A stretch of DNA of 64,000 nucleotides from Arachnopeziza araneosa (taxonomy: Eukaryota > Ascomycota > Leotiomycetes > Helotiales > Arachnopezizaceae), in contig QYAI01000037.1 in assembly GCA_003988855.1 (NCBI GenBank), positions 1 through 64,000 on the forward strand, in the 5' to 3' direction. Below the pieces are notes generated by a model. That model was not told the origin of the DNA, made no database searches, and saw only the letters and a list, made by a program, of their open reading frames with translations. Made by a program: the position numbers and the translations under genes. Shown in pieces: positions 47,029-60,087 of this stretch (within the stretch, counting starts at the first letter, position 1; every line of letters begins with the position of its first letter).

Positions 47029-48778
47029 TGCTTCTGAAGCCAAATTCTTCCTCCAGCTTCTGTCGAAGGGTTGTGGAAAGAATGGAGTAGGAAAGAGAGT
47101 AGGAAAGGCACGATCTCCGGGAAGAGAATTGCTGCAATTGAAGGAACTCTTAGAAAGCAACCGACTTGATTGTATAGGAGGGAGTGAGAGAGAGAAGGGA
47201 GGCAAAGGAGAGAGGGACGTCTAGTGCAAGAGATGAGAATTATCTCTTATAGAGACCCGGCACCGGTGCTTGCGGCTGTGGGAGCCCTTTTGGATTGTGG
47301 GTCGATCGTCACCTCGCTCCTTGGTTCTGAGGTGAAGAGAAGGGTAAGTAACTGGCCAGCTCTAGCTGGTTCCGGGAGACGAGCAAGTTGACAAGTCGTG
47401 TTTGGACCAAGGGAGTCTACACTTACGCTCTGCTACCGCTGCTCCGAAGCTGGTACCAGGTTGCCAAATAGATGGACGCTTTTGACCCTGAATAGTCGAG
47501 GTTCTGGTGGGGCAGCCAGATGCAAGTGGCATGCACATGTGCATGTGCATGGATAGCCAAGTAGGTCTGCCATGCGGTATGAGAGGGTAGGGAAGCCTGA
47601 GCTGGTCAGGGTAAGTGGAAGAAGTCAGGAAGAGCAGCTAGGCGGTAGTATATCGTAGCAGACGATTTTGACGATTTTAACGAAGACAAGATAGCGAGCC
47701 TGCATTCGGTGCTTCGATAGAGCCTATAGCCCTGATTGGCCGGGTGTTTGCCTATGCAAGTCGAAGAGCTGCAAACGGCTTTGGAATGCGAGTTGGCGGG
47801 GCCTCATCTCCCGATAGCAGCGAACAGGACGAAGTGTTCGCTAAGACAGACATGCATGCATTTCATTCATGCATCCATGCACACCCCGAAAGCGGACTTG
47901 CGCCTCCAAACCTAAACGTTTGGAGGGGCGGCGGTGAACAACAAGACCGTCATGGCATCCCAGATCCTATCAAAAACCCAAATCCCCTGCTGCATCTTGG
48001 TCCGTTCCTCAATTGATGACTTCGCGCGTGCACGCAAATCATTTCAAGCGTAGCTATCTGCCACCATCTTCGTCTGCATCGGCCCGAAGATTCCCATTCC
48101 AAGTTGCTTCTTGTTCCCGGACCTTTATCTGGAGGAGGCGGGATCGAGTGCGAGACCTGTTATTATCCATGAGGAGAAGATTGCCACCCGAGCCTTGATG
48201 CCTTCAACTGCGTGCTGATTGATATGGTGAGAGAGAGAGCGCTGCTATCTTACTTAGCCACGAAGCAAGTGCCAGGTGGCAGTTGCATTGCCTTTTAACA
48301 TGTGCAACTCGAGAGATGAGATGATCCCATTGGACCCAACAAAAAATGCTCTGAACACGACGGCCAACGATTATGCGCATGCCTTGCGAGGAGGATATCT
48401 CCCGCTGAACCATGGAACAAGAACGTCTCGAGTTACCTCTAAGAGCCTGGCCCTCGGTTATTCCTCTCATTCACAACCTCCCCTTTTAAACCGAACGCTT
48501 ATTGGCCATGAGCGCAAGTGGTCTATAATTAAGCTGGGCATTCTCCGTTGCCCTCATTTTGAACAGAATCAAAGGGAGTGTTGACACTGAGTTTGGGACT
48601 GCGTCTCTGTACAGTTGATCCAATGTACATATGCGGAGGTAGTAGCCACTTTCCATTTCACCTTACCTGGCCAGCAAGGCTTGCAGCTATAATCTCAAAA
48701 AACTTCCATGTATTTCATTTTCATATTCGTGAGCCTACTGCTACCCTCATCATATCCGCGTATCTGCATCCAAACCAC
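47029..48778. promoter_or_regulatory. 1.75-kb intergenic region, no supported gene
   Basis: This is the promoter side of the MFS gene and the 3' end of Rab GDI. A strictly alternating purine-pyrimidine run lies at 47529-47551 (GCATGCACATG...). Several ATGCATGC-like words lie near 47850-47880. Open frames here overlap on both strands and have no recognisable features. Confidence 0.5.
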
Positions 48779-50530
48779 TCAGTTCTCATCACCAACCAGA
48801 TTAGTTCCCTCTCGCAAGCCCTCAACCACAAGATCGTGTCCCTCCGCACGACGATAGATATCCTTCACATCATCAGTAGTTGTCTCGAAATGGCTGGTCG
48901 CATCGTAGCTCTTGGAGATGTAGATGTTGTCGTTGATCCCGCTCTCCAGAGGCTCATATAGTGGAATGGGAGGTCCCTTGACGGAGTCAGCTGCGGAAGT
49001 GTGACATGAAGTCAGATAAGTGAATGCAAACCATGAATTTTTCTTCAATTCTCCCAAGACGCTCAAATCCGGGCTCGAGTTCAAGGTGGTGGTTAGCGGA
49101 GGTCTCGGCGATTGTGGAGACAATGGCAATGTAGTAACCCTTGGGGCAGACATTGTGAGCACTGGAGACAATTGCAATGTAGATATCTGCTAAAGTTAGG
49201 TGGAGTACTTCAGACACAAATAGGAGACAGTGTACCATTCTTCCGTCCAACTTGAGATTGAGGTATGATCAACTGGGCAGAATCGCTGTTGTCAGTTCCA
49301 GCGAGTGGATGATTCAAGATACAGATTGCTTTTAAGACGTGATGAGTAACCTGGACCTTGCCAGGGAAATATGACGGATCTGCAAGAATCTTCTTGCATT
49401 TCGTGGTGAACTTCATGGGCTCCTCTCCGCCACGATCTTGCATTGTCGCTTTAATTCCTACAGCCTTGCTGCCCTCATAAATGACTTCATCAATGTTGGT
49501 ATTGAGCATATAAGTACCGCCATAGATAGCAGAGAGACGCGCAAATCCTTGGGGAAGCTCTCCAAGGCCGTATAGTGGATAGATATATGGTGATTTCCCA
49601 TACCGAGATACAGAGTTTCCGTACAGTCGAATTCGCTCGATGGTCTCGGGAGCACGCCCTTTTTCGTTGATGTAGCCGTCGGTTTGGTACAAAGCCATGG
49701 CATGCCCAATGAAGTCTCGGGTGGTAATCTCGAGGCCAAACTTGTCATAGACTTCCTTCATTGTGCAGGTATTGATTTGAAGACCTGCAGATGTTAGCTG
49801 CATCTAAGACCGGAACTAAAGATATGTATCTCTACCTTTATGACTCGCGGAATCACTTTCGTTAAAGGTTCCAACCCACTCAATAAAGGCCTTCATTCTT
49901 CTTTTCTCGAATAGACCCATCAGAGAAGATCGTAGAGCCTCCCCCGCGTCCGAGGGGACTTTCGCAACTGTAGCCCTTTGACCGGCGCCCTGCTGCACAT
50001 AGCTTCCTGCCACTTGTTTGAATTCGAGATAACGGGTAACATCAGTAGAAACAAGGATATTTGTCAACTCCCCACTAGACATTAGGAGCTTCGGTACGAG
50101 GTCGATATTCCAGTCATTGACTCGGCCGTACTTCTTCCATGGCTCCTCCCCTTTGTTAAAGTTGCCATACTTTTTGAAGAGCTGGTCATAGTCAAAATAT
50201 GTTCAGAGATATGCAGGGCATACAAACGGTCTCAATATTGACGGAGGCTGCCTCTCTGCTCCTGGTCAGCGTAGCATATGAGTTGAGACAAGGGAACATG
50301 CCCTCCATAATGATCATTTCGGTCGATGTGCAGCACCTTCTTGCCTTTAACACTTAGAACACTAAATCGACTCAGCTTAAAGATCGATACATTTCCCTAT
50401 TCAGACATACCCAGAGAGCACGCATTCCGTCAACCCTATGTGGTGTTAACTACTCCGTTGCCCCTCTGCGGGGTTGAGCTATACCTGTTCCCAAGACAAC
50501 GACATCGTACTCGGGGGCAATTTCATCCAT
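48779..50530 (-). CDS. GDI1: Rab GDP-dissociation inhibitor
   Basis: GDI extracts GDP-bound prenylated Rab GTPases from membranes and recycles them in the cytosol. Eight exons are read: 50485-50530, 50411-50435, 50302-50361, 50228-50255, 49836-50181, 49236-49784, 49032-49186 and 48779-48976, giving 468 aa. The N-terminal dinucleotide-fold motif is DVVVLGTGLTECVLSG (split by two introns), then KVLHIDRNDHYGG. Later come NILVSTDVTRYLEFKQ, KAFIEWVGT, LYGNSVSRYGKSPYIYPLYG and ARLSAIYGGTYMLN. The third intron appears to use a GC donor (GCATGT at 50301), the only choice that yields YGGEAASVNIE. The last intron ends at CAAG before GPPIPLYEP. Confidence 0.94.
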
Positions 50531-50873
50531 TCTGATCGCAGATGTAGTGAATAACGGAAGAGCCGCAACAAAACAACCAAGGTCTTTTAAAAATCGGTGA
50601 GTGTCGACTTTGTGGTTAGCTGTTCGCGGAGCGTCTCGCGGCTACTGGTCTCGCTTGGTTGGTGACCGCCTCTTTTGCTCTAGGATTATTTTGTATCAAC
50701 GTAGTTTCAAGTCAATGTTCATTTTTACAAGTATCTCCCGGCTGAGATTATCATACATAATACAGATTTCCTAGTAATCTTTGGTCCAGTGCTTCGTCCG
50801 TTTCAGCGAGAAGTAACGGATTTCTGCATCTCCTCCCAGTTGAGCGCGCATTCTGCTACATGTCCGAGGAGAT
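50531..50873. promoter_or_regulatory. GDI promoter and uL29m 3' region
   Basis: Short interval between the GDI start and the stop of the next upstream gene, both on the minus strand. No other feature seen. Confidence 0.5.
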
Positions 50874-51806
50874 CTAGATATTCGAGGAAGGTCTCTCTTC
50901 CTGCTTGGCCGCCGAGCCTAACAGAATATCTTCTTTCTTTTCCACAGACTCCAATGGAAGACCCACTTCCTTTTCTGCTGATTGTAGGAGTATAGCTTCT
51001 GCCGCTTCTGATTCAGCCATGACCAGTTTCTGTTTTGCGCCGTCTTCTAGTCCCTCTTCTACCCCTTCCTCTGCCAATCCAGCCATTTCTTCCTCAAATA
51101 AATCTGCTGGATTATATAAAGGACCATTCCCCGAAAGATCTATCTCGGGATCCTCCTGTGCTAGTTTTTCAGCCTCTTGCCAGGAATAATATCGCTCCGT
51201 CAGAACCTGCTTAATCGCTCTCTGAGTTCTCCTCACCTAGGTACTCAATCAATTAAATCCACGTCTCCAGATCCCAATTATACGTACGGTCATTTCTCTA
51301 GTCTTGCTCTCACTTTCTCCATATCCAGCTTTCAACCTGTCTCTTTCATACGACTCTGTAGCAATTATGTTTCGCTCTTTGCAGCACACCCACCATAACG
51401 CATGTAGATCCTCCCAGCTTTTGGCTCTCAGCTCTTCCGCACACCATGCTCTTCCATGGGCATGGTCCTCCTCGGGCGTATTCATAGGTTTTTCTTTGCT
51501 GTGAAAGAATCCCCATAGTGGATGGTCATCTTCTACGTCAACCTTGGAGCGCTTTGCAGGATCAAGAACAGGTTTAGGTAGAGGGGTTTTCGAGACTGAA
51601 ACCGGTTGCCGAAGACCAGTGCGCCGTTGTGAAGATATTCCTCGCTCACGATTGTTGTCGCGTGGATAAAAGATCGGGGAGGTAGTAGAAAAGGGAGCCT
51701 CTTGTCGGGAGATCAATGGTAGTAGGAAGTTTGGGAGAATACATTGCGTCCTTCTGGGTTTAAGAAGACTTGTGATAGTAGGCCGTATTACTGTAGAGGT
51801 CGACAT
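50874..51806 (-). CDS. MRPL4: Mitochondrial large-subunit ribosomal protein uL29m (MRP-L47)
   Basis: Structural protein of the mitochondrial 54S/39S subunit near the exit tunnel. Exons 51288-51806 and 50874-51236 (51-nt intron, GTACGT...CTAG) give 293 aa. An Arg/Ser-rich import presequence is present. The MRP-L47 domain runs from about residue 95 to 195: DHPLWGFF, GRAWCAEELRAKSWEDLHAL, WWVCCKERN, then across the intron TREMT/VRRTQRAIKQVLTERYYSW. The C-terminal ~90 residues are Glu/Ala-rich, an extension seen in fungal members. Confidence 0.93.
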
Positions 51807-54800
51807 AGCGCGTTGAGAATATCAATCGCTGCTGGGCATATTGAACAGCTACTAAAAATATTCTGAAGGAGAAACCAAGCCTAATGATTGTCGGTCGCCG
51901 TAATCCCTACGGTGACCTACGTTTTTCACAATTGACTTTCAACCTCACCTTTTCATTTCTTCAATATCAATGAATCCATTCCATGTTGTTTCTCGGGATT
52001 GTATGAATCACTCGAAATTTCAAATCTTAATTATGATATTGATTCTCTTATTGTAGAAGCCGCATACATTTAATGGCGAAATTAGTGGTAAGAGGTAAAT
52101 TATCGAGTGCGCAGACTTTAGTTACATTAGATTAGTTTAGAAAAATCTGATGCCTGAACGAAGCCCACCGCGTCCCAAAAACAGGCTAATCGATGGGCTG
52201 TAGCTTATATATTTGAGACATAAAAGATGACTATGATAAATGCTAAGTTTCCATGGGTGGAGGCTTGATTATTGGCTTAGCAAATAGAACGATTAGGGAA
52301 GATGGGGAGAGATGAGAGTATAATAACAAACCGACGGTAGCATTCAGGCCCGAAGAGAAGGTTGCTCTTACTAAAGTAAATGGGCCGGTTGAAGTTTGCA
52401 ATTTAATATTAGATTGTTGTACTCTAGGGGCAGTGTTTTATAGCTTTCAGCTGAATCATAAGTCATGAATAGGCCAAGCAAAACCATATAGAGACAGAAG
52501 AGTGGGAAATAGGTAAGCAAATATTTTATCGCTATGTCTTCGGATCGCTTCGTTTTGCAGTTCGAAGGATTCTTGCTGGAAAATAGAAACAGCTTCAAAA
52601 TCTCAAATAAATATCCTTCAGCGTGTTCGGTCCAGGAACAAGAGCAGAGAGCCAGGCAACCGATTCTTAACGCTGATTCATCTAGACTCTTCACCACTAA
52701 GAAAAGTATTAAAAAGGCGATTCCATAATATATAACTGGATCTCATACATTGAGAGATTTTTGGCTTTGAAATCAGCACTAGTTATAATGTCGAGGTTGA
52801 ATTGTGAAGGGGAAAGGGAATGCGAATTGTTAACTCTGACAAGCATTATTATCGGTCTCTACAAATACCAGATCGGGACAATAATAGTCGAATCCAAAGA
52901 ACGAGAAGGGTGCGAAGTGTTAACCAAGGGGTAATGGTTTAAGGAAGCTTTATTTACGTGCATTATCTTACGTGTCATAACTCTATAAATTGGTTATTCA
53001 ACTGATTCAACTGGTTCAATTCCAAAATCCCGTCGAACCTGAAGATCTTGGACAGGCTCAACAAAACCTGAGAAGTTCGGGGATGGAAGGTATGCATGAG
53101 TTTTGTTGGCGCACGGCCCATAAGTTACTGACTCGCGCCGGGAAGTGGACTTGATGGCAGCACGAGAAGTAATTTCTGGCCTCGTCTCAGACTTTCAACC
53201 TCAGAGAAGCGGAATTTGTGCGCTCAAACCCAAAAAAGGAGACACCCCTGAATCTTGTTGATAGAAGAGATGGCTAGCAAACCGACACACGGATTTCGTC
53301 GTCAAGCCTCCTACCTATTTCTGGAAACCCCTAAATTCTCTCGGGAAAAGTTGTGTCACTGTGTCACGGGATGACGAGTCTAGGGAGAGCTTGCCTCTTT
53401 ATAGGTGTACCAATCAAATATTCCGCATGGAACGCGCAGACATCGACCAAGTAGGAAGCGGCCACGAACCAGACGACGTTGGCACGGTATCAAACTGATG
53501 TGAACGGTGCTGAAGATGCGACAAGCGTCGAAGGACATAGATTGGACCCCTGGAAAGAAAGGGTGATTTGTTAGATGATCTGCAACAGACGTCCTGTCAT
53601 GTTAACGTATTGTGACGAGTTCAAGCTTGGAAAGGAGCTAACATTGGTAAGCTGGCGCTCTTGCGGGCATCTGAAAACGGGCTCATCTCCGGCGTGAGAT
53701 AAAGGTAAGCTGTTTTCGAAACGCTATTGCGTGGCTGCTGAGCAAGTCTGGGGATGCAGAGAATGACCGAGGTAAATGGTGGCGCCAACCATCAGATTAT
53801 CAATCTTTTTGAAATCACGTTTGAGTTTAGAAATTCGGGTGATGGCTGCAAATGGGAGAATTATATGATTAGATAGACATGCAGTGAGGGAACCGGAGTC
53901 ATGAGCCTGGCTCCGAAGGGTCGAGTGGTGGCGCTGTGGCGTTTTCACACAGAAGCTCAACTTAGAGCAGCTCTCTACCATCTCGGCCGTCCAATTCTCG
54001 ATAAGTTGCCGCTGCCGCACGCCACAATTACGAGGATGGAAGTACCTTGGGATTGACTTGCTGGACGCACTACTCGTGATTTGCGAAGATTTTAGGGTAG
54101 GCGAGATCTGGAAGATGATACAGGAGTATCTCTATTGTTTTAAACGACAAACGAACAATGCACAATCCCACTTGCGAGGCTTTCTTGATCCCTAACTGGT
54201 GGGCGACGTCGAATCTTCCTCGGCATACCTGCCGGTCAAAAAGCAGAGCACCATGTGCCATGCGTCATCGGGATTTGAAAGCGGTAAACCACGGAGAAAA
54301 CAATAGCCAACAACAACACAACACAACACCACACACCAGGAGAATGGTTAGGGTTTGGAGTGATGTTATCGAGAAAATAGGCTCATCCTGGTCGGGTTTG
54401 AGAGTATCGTTGGAGGAAATCCGGGACCTGGAAAAGTGGGCGACTTGGGTGTGTGTTGACAATGGCCCTGGTCTTCGCCTGAGTCAGGAATATACTCTCT
54501 CAACCTAAGGGGACGATGGCCAACGATTGTACCGTGTCCTCGTCCTCGGATTATTTGTACACGTATCGAGCACTATGACGTCTAGCTCTCGGGAAAGGCT
54601 CGGGGTTTCTTCCGTAAGATGAAGAGCATCTGGGTGTAGAAAAAAGGATATTGTAAATTAAAGAGAATCTAATGTACCGGCGCTCGGTGATCCAGACGAA
54701 AAACACCGTGGACAAGAGCGCGAGTGCTCACAGTTTTGTATCAAATAATACCAACTGGAGTTGCAAGGTGGTGTCTGGGCCCAACCGATAGAAGCTAGAT

Positions 54801-56056
54801 TGTTTGACTTCTAGATGAACCCTCGAAGCTAGCAGGGTCAGTCAGCGTCGTCCAGACTCGGTATTTTTTTTTCGTGAAAATGGGACCACTTTGAGGTGAA
54901 GGTGTCGTCGTCGGCCACTGGCCAGATTCCAGGAGCTGGCCGTGAGAGATCGGATTCTCTCTCTCTGAGAAGAGGTTAGTGACGAGAAGGTTGTGCTCAG
55001 AGTTCTGGGGTTGCCGGTAGACTGGACATACAGTAGGGAGGGATGGTGGGCATAGCATGGCATAGCATGTCATGGGAGACGACGAAAAAATGGCGTGGGC
55101 GTCGCATGGCTCGGGAATAACTCGAAGGGGGGAGTGAACAAAAATGGCCGGTTAAAGCGGCCACGGGCGCTGCGATCTGGCGAAGATTCTTTTGCTTCGC
55201 TTCCCCTGTGCTGCCCGTCATTCGCCTGCGGGTGGAAAGAAAAAAATTCATTTGGACCAACGTACCTGACCTGACCTAACCTGACGAGTGAGGAACAAAA
55301 TAACGCCGACCGACCGCCTTCCGTGCCCTCCCTCCCTCCTCCTCGACCGTGGACGTGGACCTTCCCTTCTTGATCCATCATCGAAAATCTCCAGTGTCCA
55401 TTTTTCTCCCTCCATCTTTGCCTTCTCCCTCTTCTTCTTCTTCTTCTTCAACAACAACAACAACAACAACAACAGCAACACCACCACGGACAAAAGGACG
55501 ATCCTTCTCTCGCATCCCCGTCTCCTGCCCACCAAAACCGCCCGTCCCTGGAGCATTGTCCGTTCAGCACTGGGTGGCTTATTTGTTTTTCAGTTTCCAT
55601 ATTTCGTTTGGTTTGGGCTGACGTTGTGGATCGCATCCTCAATCCGCAAAAAAAATCCCCACCACGCGTCTGCTTTCCCGCCCACACCCTCGCCTTTGCT
55701 GGACCACTTGACGGATAAAGTGCTCGTGGGATCCACTTTACTGCTTGACAACAACATTCTTTGAGCCTCACCTCTCAACGCGTGCTATCAAACTTCCAAG
55801 TCGTCGCGACCGTCGACCGGCTTCGATCCCAAGCAAGAACGAACTACCGAGCTATCCCGAGGCTTCTTCCTTAACACCAACCACTCATCAGCAGAGCCAT
55901 CATCTCGCCCACTGACGACAGCTTCGACGTAGCCTCAAGAGCCGGGATTCCAATTGACCTTCTGCTCGCCTCACGACTCCGCAGACAAGTGACGCAATTC
56001 ACTGGTCGGATGGTTTCTTTCCCCAACAACATTGTTCTGTCGCGAGTTTCCTTACC
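51807..56056. other. 4.2-kb region: gene-poor spacer and long leader of the C2H2 gene
   Basis: No supported gene between 51807 and about 55250. Frames such as 52371-52697 (minus) and 54158-54508 (plus) overlap others and lack any domain. From about 55280 to 56056 the plus strand is C/T-rich with a CTT/AAC microsatellite and lacks introns or coding sense, typical of a long 5' untranslated leader of a fungal regulator. Confidence 0.45.
55431..55473 (+). repeat. CTT/AAC double microsatellite
   Basis: A run of CTT triplets at 55431-55449 passes directly into AAC triplets at 55450-55473. It lies in the presumed leader of the C2H2 regulator, about 600 bp before its start codon. Such unstructured CAA-type tracts are common in long fungal leaders. 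Confidence 0.85.
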
Positions 56057-59000
56057 ATGGACACCTCCCAATTCAATCAGAATGCAATGAGCAACACCAA
56101 CTCTCCGTACTCCTCTCTACCCGGTATTTCTCCGCACCAGCTCCAGCAAAACTCCACCCTACCCCCCCATACGTTGCCTCCACTCCAGGCGAACCAACAT
56201 GCTGCCATGCAACCCATGTACGGGAGCGCACCACATACCCCAAGAACGCCTGCCACTCCCAATACTCCTGCCTCTGCAAACAATATGACGTTTCCCCAGA
56301 TGGGTCAACAGCCGCGGAACTACCAGATGATGCAGACAAACAACTACCAACAATCACAACAAGGATTCAGAACTATGTCGAGCTTTACACCACAATCCTC
56401 AGGACCCATGTCACATCCTCAAGCAATAGCTCCAGCGCCTGCCCCAAACCGGCTCCCTCAAGCCTTGAGGCCAATGCCTCCTAATGGCTTGCAGCATATG
56501 CAAGGAGGGATGCAGTCACCATATGGACAAGGCACGATGATGTCGCAACTCCAGGACCTTGACCCACCGACCCACGTTGTAGGTTCTCAGGGCCGACGTG
56601 GTATTCTTCCTAGCGCACCCGGACGGCCTCCTGTCAGCGCATCATCAACTGGCAAAAATGCGGTAATTCCTGCGAAAGATGCCGATGGAAAATTTCCTTG
56701 CCCTCATTGTACTAAAACCTATCTCCATGCTAAACATCTGAAGCGTCACTTGCTTCGACGTAAGTCTATGGATTGTCCTTCGAGGACCTGAGCCTTCTGA
56801 CTAGAAACAGATACTGGTGACCGTCCATACATGTGTATCCTTTGTCGCGATACTTTCTCCCGCAGCGATATTTTGAAGCGTCATTTCCAAAAATGCTCAA
56901 TTCGACGTGGTAACCCTACCGGAGCAAGTCATCTTTCTCATTCTCAAGCTCATTTGAAAAAGTCTCACCCTGGTCCACACAAGGCCACGAATTCGATGTC
57001 TGAAAATAGCTTAATGGATGTCAACGGCATGAGCAATTCTAATGGACTTCCTTTTGGCGTTGTCCCAGATGGGAGTGTTGATGATGCGGGTTCTAATCTT
57101 ACCGCCGAGCAGGCAGAGCAATTGTCGCATTCGAGTGGCTTGAAAGGGCTTAATGGAAATGGAGGGAGAGAGGCAGTGAGCATGATTGGCACAGGTCGGG
57201 CTAGTTATGAGCAGAACTACGCCGGAGGAATTGCCTCCACCATGCCTTCTGGTATGAATCCTTCACTCGCGTTTAGTGTATCCCACGGACAGAATGGTCA
57301 CTCATACATTCAGGGCTATGATTATCCCTCCCAGGGCAACAGCACCAGCATGCACTCACAGTCTTCAAATGGCCAAGACTGGTCGCAGATGTTTCAACCG
57401 CCCAGTCAAAACGCCTACTCTAGTCAATTCCAACCCAACAACCAAGTTTCTTTCAAACAAGAACCTATCAAACAAGAACCATCCTTAAACAATGCCACAA
57501 TTGGCTTGTTTACCGGCCTATATCCTGCTGCAAATGGTGTTCACCCTACCACCAACTTTCCGTCTTGGAACCTGCACAATGATCCCTTAGAGGATATCTC
57601 GAGTCGACTAGTCTTTGCATGCTTTCCAAATACCCAGGCTCTTGGTCGAACCAGTGAACTCCGAAAATACTTATCTGCCAACAATATTAAGCATTTCTTG
57701 GACCAGTTCACTAGCTTTCAAGGCCATTTCCCTGTCATCCACGTACCCAGCTTCCGTATCTCGGAAGCACACGATTGTCTTCTCCTGGCTATGATCTGCA
57801 TTGGCGCTGTCTATTCAGATCGTCTCGTCTCTACTCAGGTCCGTGATATGATGGAACTTGTGAAAGCGGTCATAGAACGAAGCTCGCAGGTCTTTGCCAT
57901 TATCTCCCGGGAGCGAATTAGAGAACCGGGCTTTGGCAGCGAGAATATTGTTTTTGGCAAGTCAGAGTTAGAGCAGATAAGTGCGATTCTTATGATGCAG
58001 ACACTCTTTACGTGGAACGGTACCCCTGTCCAACGTGAGAAAGCACGACGAGAATTCCCTCTGATTGTTGAAGTCGTCAGAAGAGCCGGCCTGACCAAGC
58101 CAATGACAACATCTCTGAGTGCTTTACATCAGCCGCATGTAATCCCAGAAATCTTCAATGCCGCCAGTTTTGACTGGAATGCCTGGGTTGAACAAGAGAA
58201 ACGATCTAGGCTCATGTTCGCCATATATCTTCTTGATGCGTCCTTGGTTGTCTATTTTAACACCCCTCCACGCTTCGAGAGAGACGACATCAGGCTCCCA
58301 CTTCCAGCTGACGATGCCGCTTGGGATGCTCCTTCTGCGACGGAGTGTGCCGAAGCTCTCGGCTTACAGGGACCTGTCATCGCCAAAGCAAAGAATGCTG
58401 AAGGAAGTTGCAGAACGAAGCAACCAGAAATGCATTCTGCTTTGAAAGCTCTGCTGCATAATGCTTGGGATCTGCAGCCTGGTACTACCAATCTCTATTC
58501 AAAGTTTATTCTGGTACACGCTTTACACGTCCAACTCTGGACTGCTCAGCGGCAGATTTCGTTGCAGGAGTCTGGGCAATTGAGTAATGGAGCCCTAGCG
58601 TTTCCTTCAAGTGGTACTAGCACACCGATTTCCCAGCACGATTGGGCTAGAGGCATCGATCCAACGGGTAGTGGTCATCAAAGTGCTAACAATAGTGGAA
58701 GAGCTACTCCGGTTGACGCAGCTATTCTATCATCCCAGACGCTTGGTGCGATCAATAACGCTTTTGAGAAGTGGAAGAAGGCTTGGGATGAAGATATGGT
58801 GCATCAGTATCCACCTTCGGCGCAGCACCGGCGTTTCGGCTTTTGCAGAGATGCCGTTCCCTTTTATTGGCTTGCGAAATATTTGTTGAAACAGGGACGT
58901 GGATTGGACTGGCAAATGGCACCCGATCAACGATTTTCACATGTCATTGGTTTATTGAAGTCTGTCAAAACTTGGGTGGTCTCTGATAGTGCACAGCGTG

Positions 59001-59140
59001 GTGAGACTCTTGGGTCAGTGAGTGAGATTGAGAGTGATTACGGTGTAGCGGACTTGACGTTGGACATGGCGCAACTCTTCAAGCCTATAAACAAACAGAT
59101 CGATTCCCCTGTGGCAGGCGTACAGACGAACATGGTTTAG
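56057..59140 (+). CDS. C2H2 zinc-finger regulator with fungal activator domain
   Basis: Exons 56057-56759 and 56811-59140 (51-nt intron) encode 1010 aa. The first ~210 residues are Gln/Pro/Asn/Met-rich, typical of activation regions. Finger 1 is CPHCTKTYLHAKHLKRHLLR plus a final His whose codon is split by the intron. The linker HTGDRPY follows, and finger 2, CILCRDTFSRSDILKRHFQKC, is C2HC-like. The C-terminal half has a fungal-specific regulatory domain (HFLDQFTSFQGHFPVIHVPS, LAMICIGAVYSDR, RSRLMFAIYLLDASLVVYFN). The arrangement recalls AmdX/ADR1-like proteins, but I cannot name an orthologue. Probably nuclear. Confidence 0.9.
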
Positions 59141-59824
59141 ACAAGAATGGGTGGTTTTTGTTATACAAGATATTCATACCTCTCTGGAGGTAGCATTGCT
59201 TAGGCGTTTTTGCTTTCCTCATGATTCTCGACAAGGTTGCATACTGGGTCTGGCTCGAGGCCTATTACGTTTCTCATGATAGATGTTGCATGTTGCATTG
59301 GCGGCGAAGGAAGGATTGAGACTGGTTGGGCTGTTGCGCATGGGAGGAAGTTTGATTATTGCGATTTCATGACCGGAAAACTTGAAACGGATCATTGGCG
59401 CTGCATTATAGATGGGCTTGCATTTGCATTATCATTGACGATGGCATGGAGTTTTGCACATTCTATGTGCCTGCCTCACTTTAGAAGCGGGCAGATTATA
59501 GATCTTACAATGAATGAACTTTGGTTCAAAACCTCTTGCATTCCTTTTTACCTGTGCAATTCATTTCCCCTAACTTTGCTCCTTCTTGCACAGCTTTAAC
59601 GGAGGGAAGGGTATCAGATATCTTAGTAATCCCCATTCTCATTCTTCAATCTCTTAGATCCAAGCATAGCGCCTGTGCCAGTCCTGACTCTCGTGCGATC
59701 TTTGATCCCGGTCATTTCGATACTGCGTTGATGTGCTGCAACCTTCCATCTCCTCTCACCTGTCCTCCTCCCTTTCCACCAGCGTGATGCTGGGTACCGC
59801 CTTCTTCAATGCCTTGGGAGCCGA
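59141..59824. other. Convergent spacer
   Basis: Holds the 3' ends of the C2H2 gene and of the small gene on the minus strand. Open frames at 59237-59787 lack recognisable features. Confidence 0.45.
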
Positions 59825-60087
59825 TCAGCACAGGTCTTTGTAAGAGATGTGCTGATATGCAGCGTCAAGCTCGGAGCGGAGTATCCTTACCTCCCTATCC
59901 TTCTCACTTGGCTCAAAGCCGTACTTCTTCTCAGCGCCATCAGCAAGGTACAGACCGATAGTGCCCCAGGCAAGAAAGGCAAGACCGACACCGAGGCGTG
60001 TTTTAGGGGAGAGGTTGAGGAAAGATCTGGGAGGGGTTAGTGAGAGATGACCATGCTATGGGATGAGAGGTACCGTAGGAACGACAT
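59825..60087 (-). CDS. Small 71-aa single-span membrane protein, possibly mitochondrial
   Basis: Exon 1 (60074-60087) gives ATG TCG TTC CTA CG. A 47-nt intron (GTACCT...CCCAG) leads to exon 2 (59825-60026). The protein starts MSFLRSFLNLSPKTRLGVG, has one hydrophobic helix (LAFLAWGTIGLYLA) and a charged tail (EKKYGFEPSEKDRE). The basic N-terminus followed by one membrane span fits small inner-membrane mitochondrial proteins; this is inference. A GTAAGG after EKDRE could be the donor of an in-frame 39-nt intron, so the last ~20 residues are uncertain. It is too short and too spliced for simple ORF calling. Confidence 0.6.

Noticed and set aside
52371..52728. Opposed frames in the 51.8-56 kb gap
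   Set aside because: Overlap each other on both strands with no family features.
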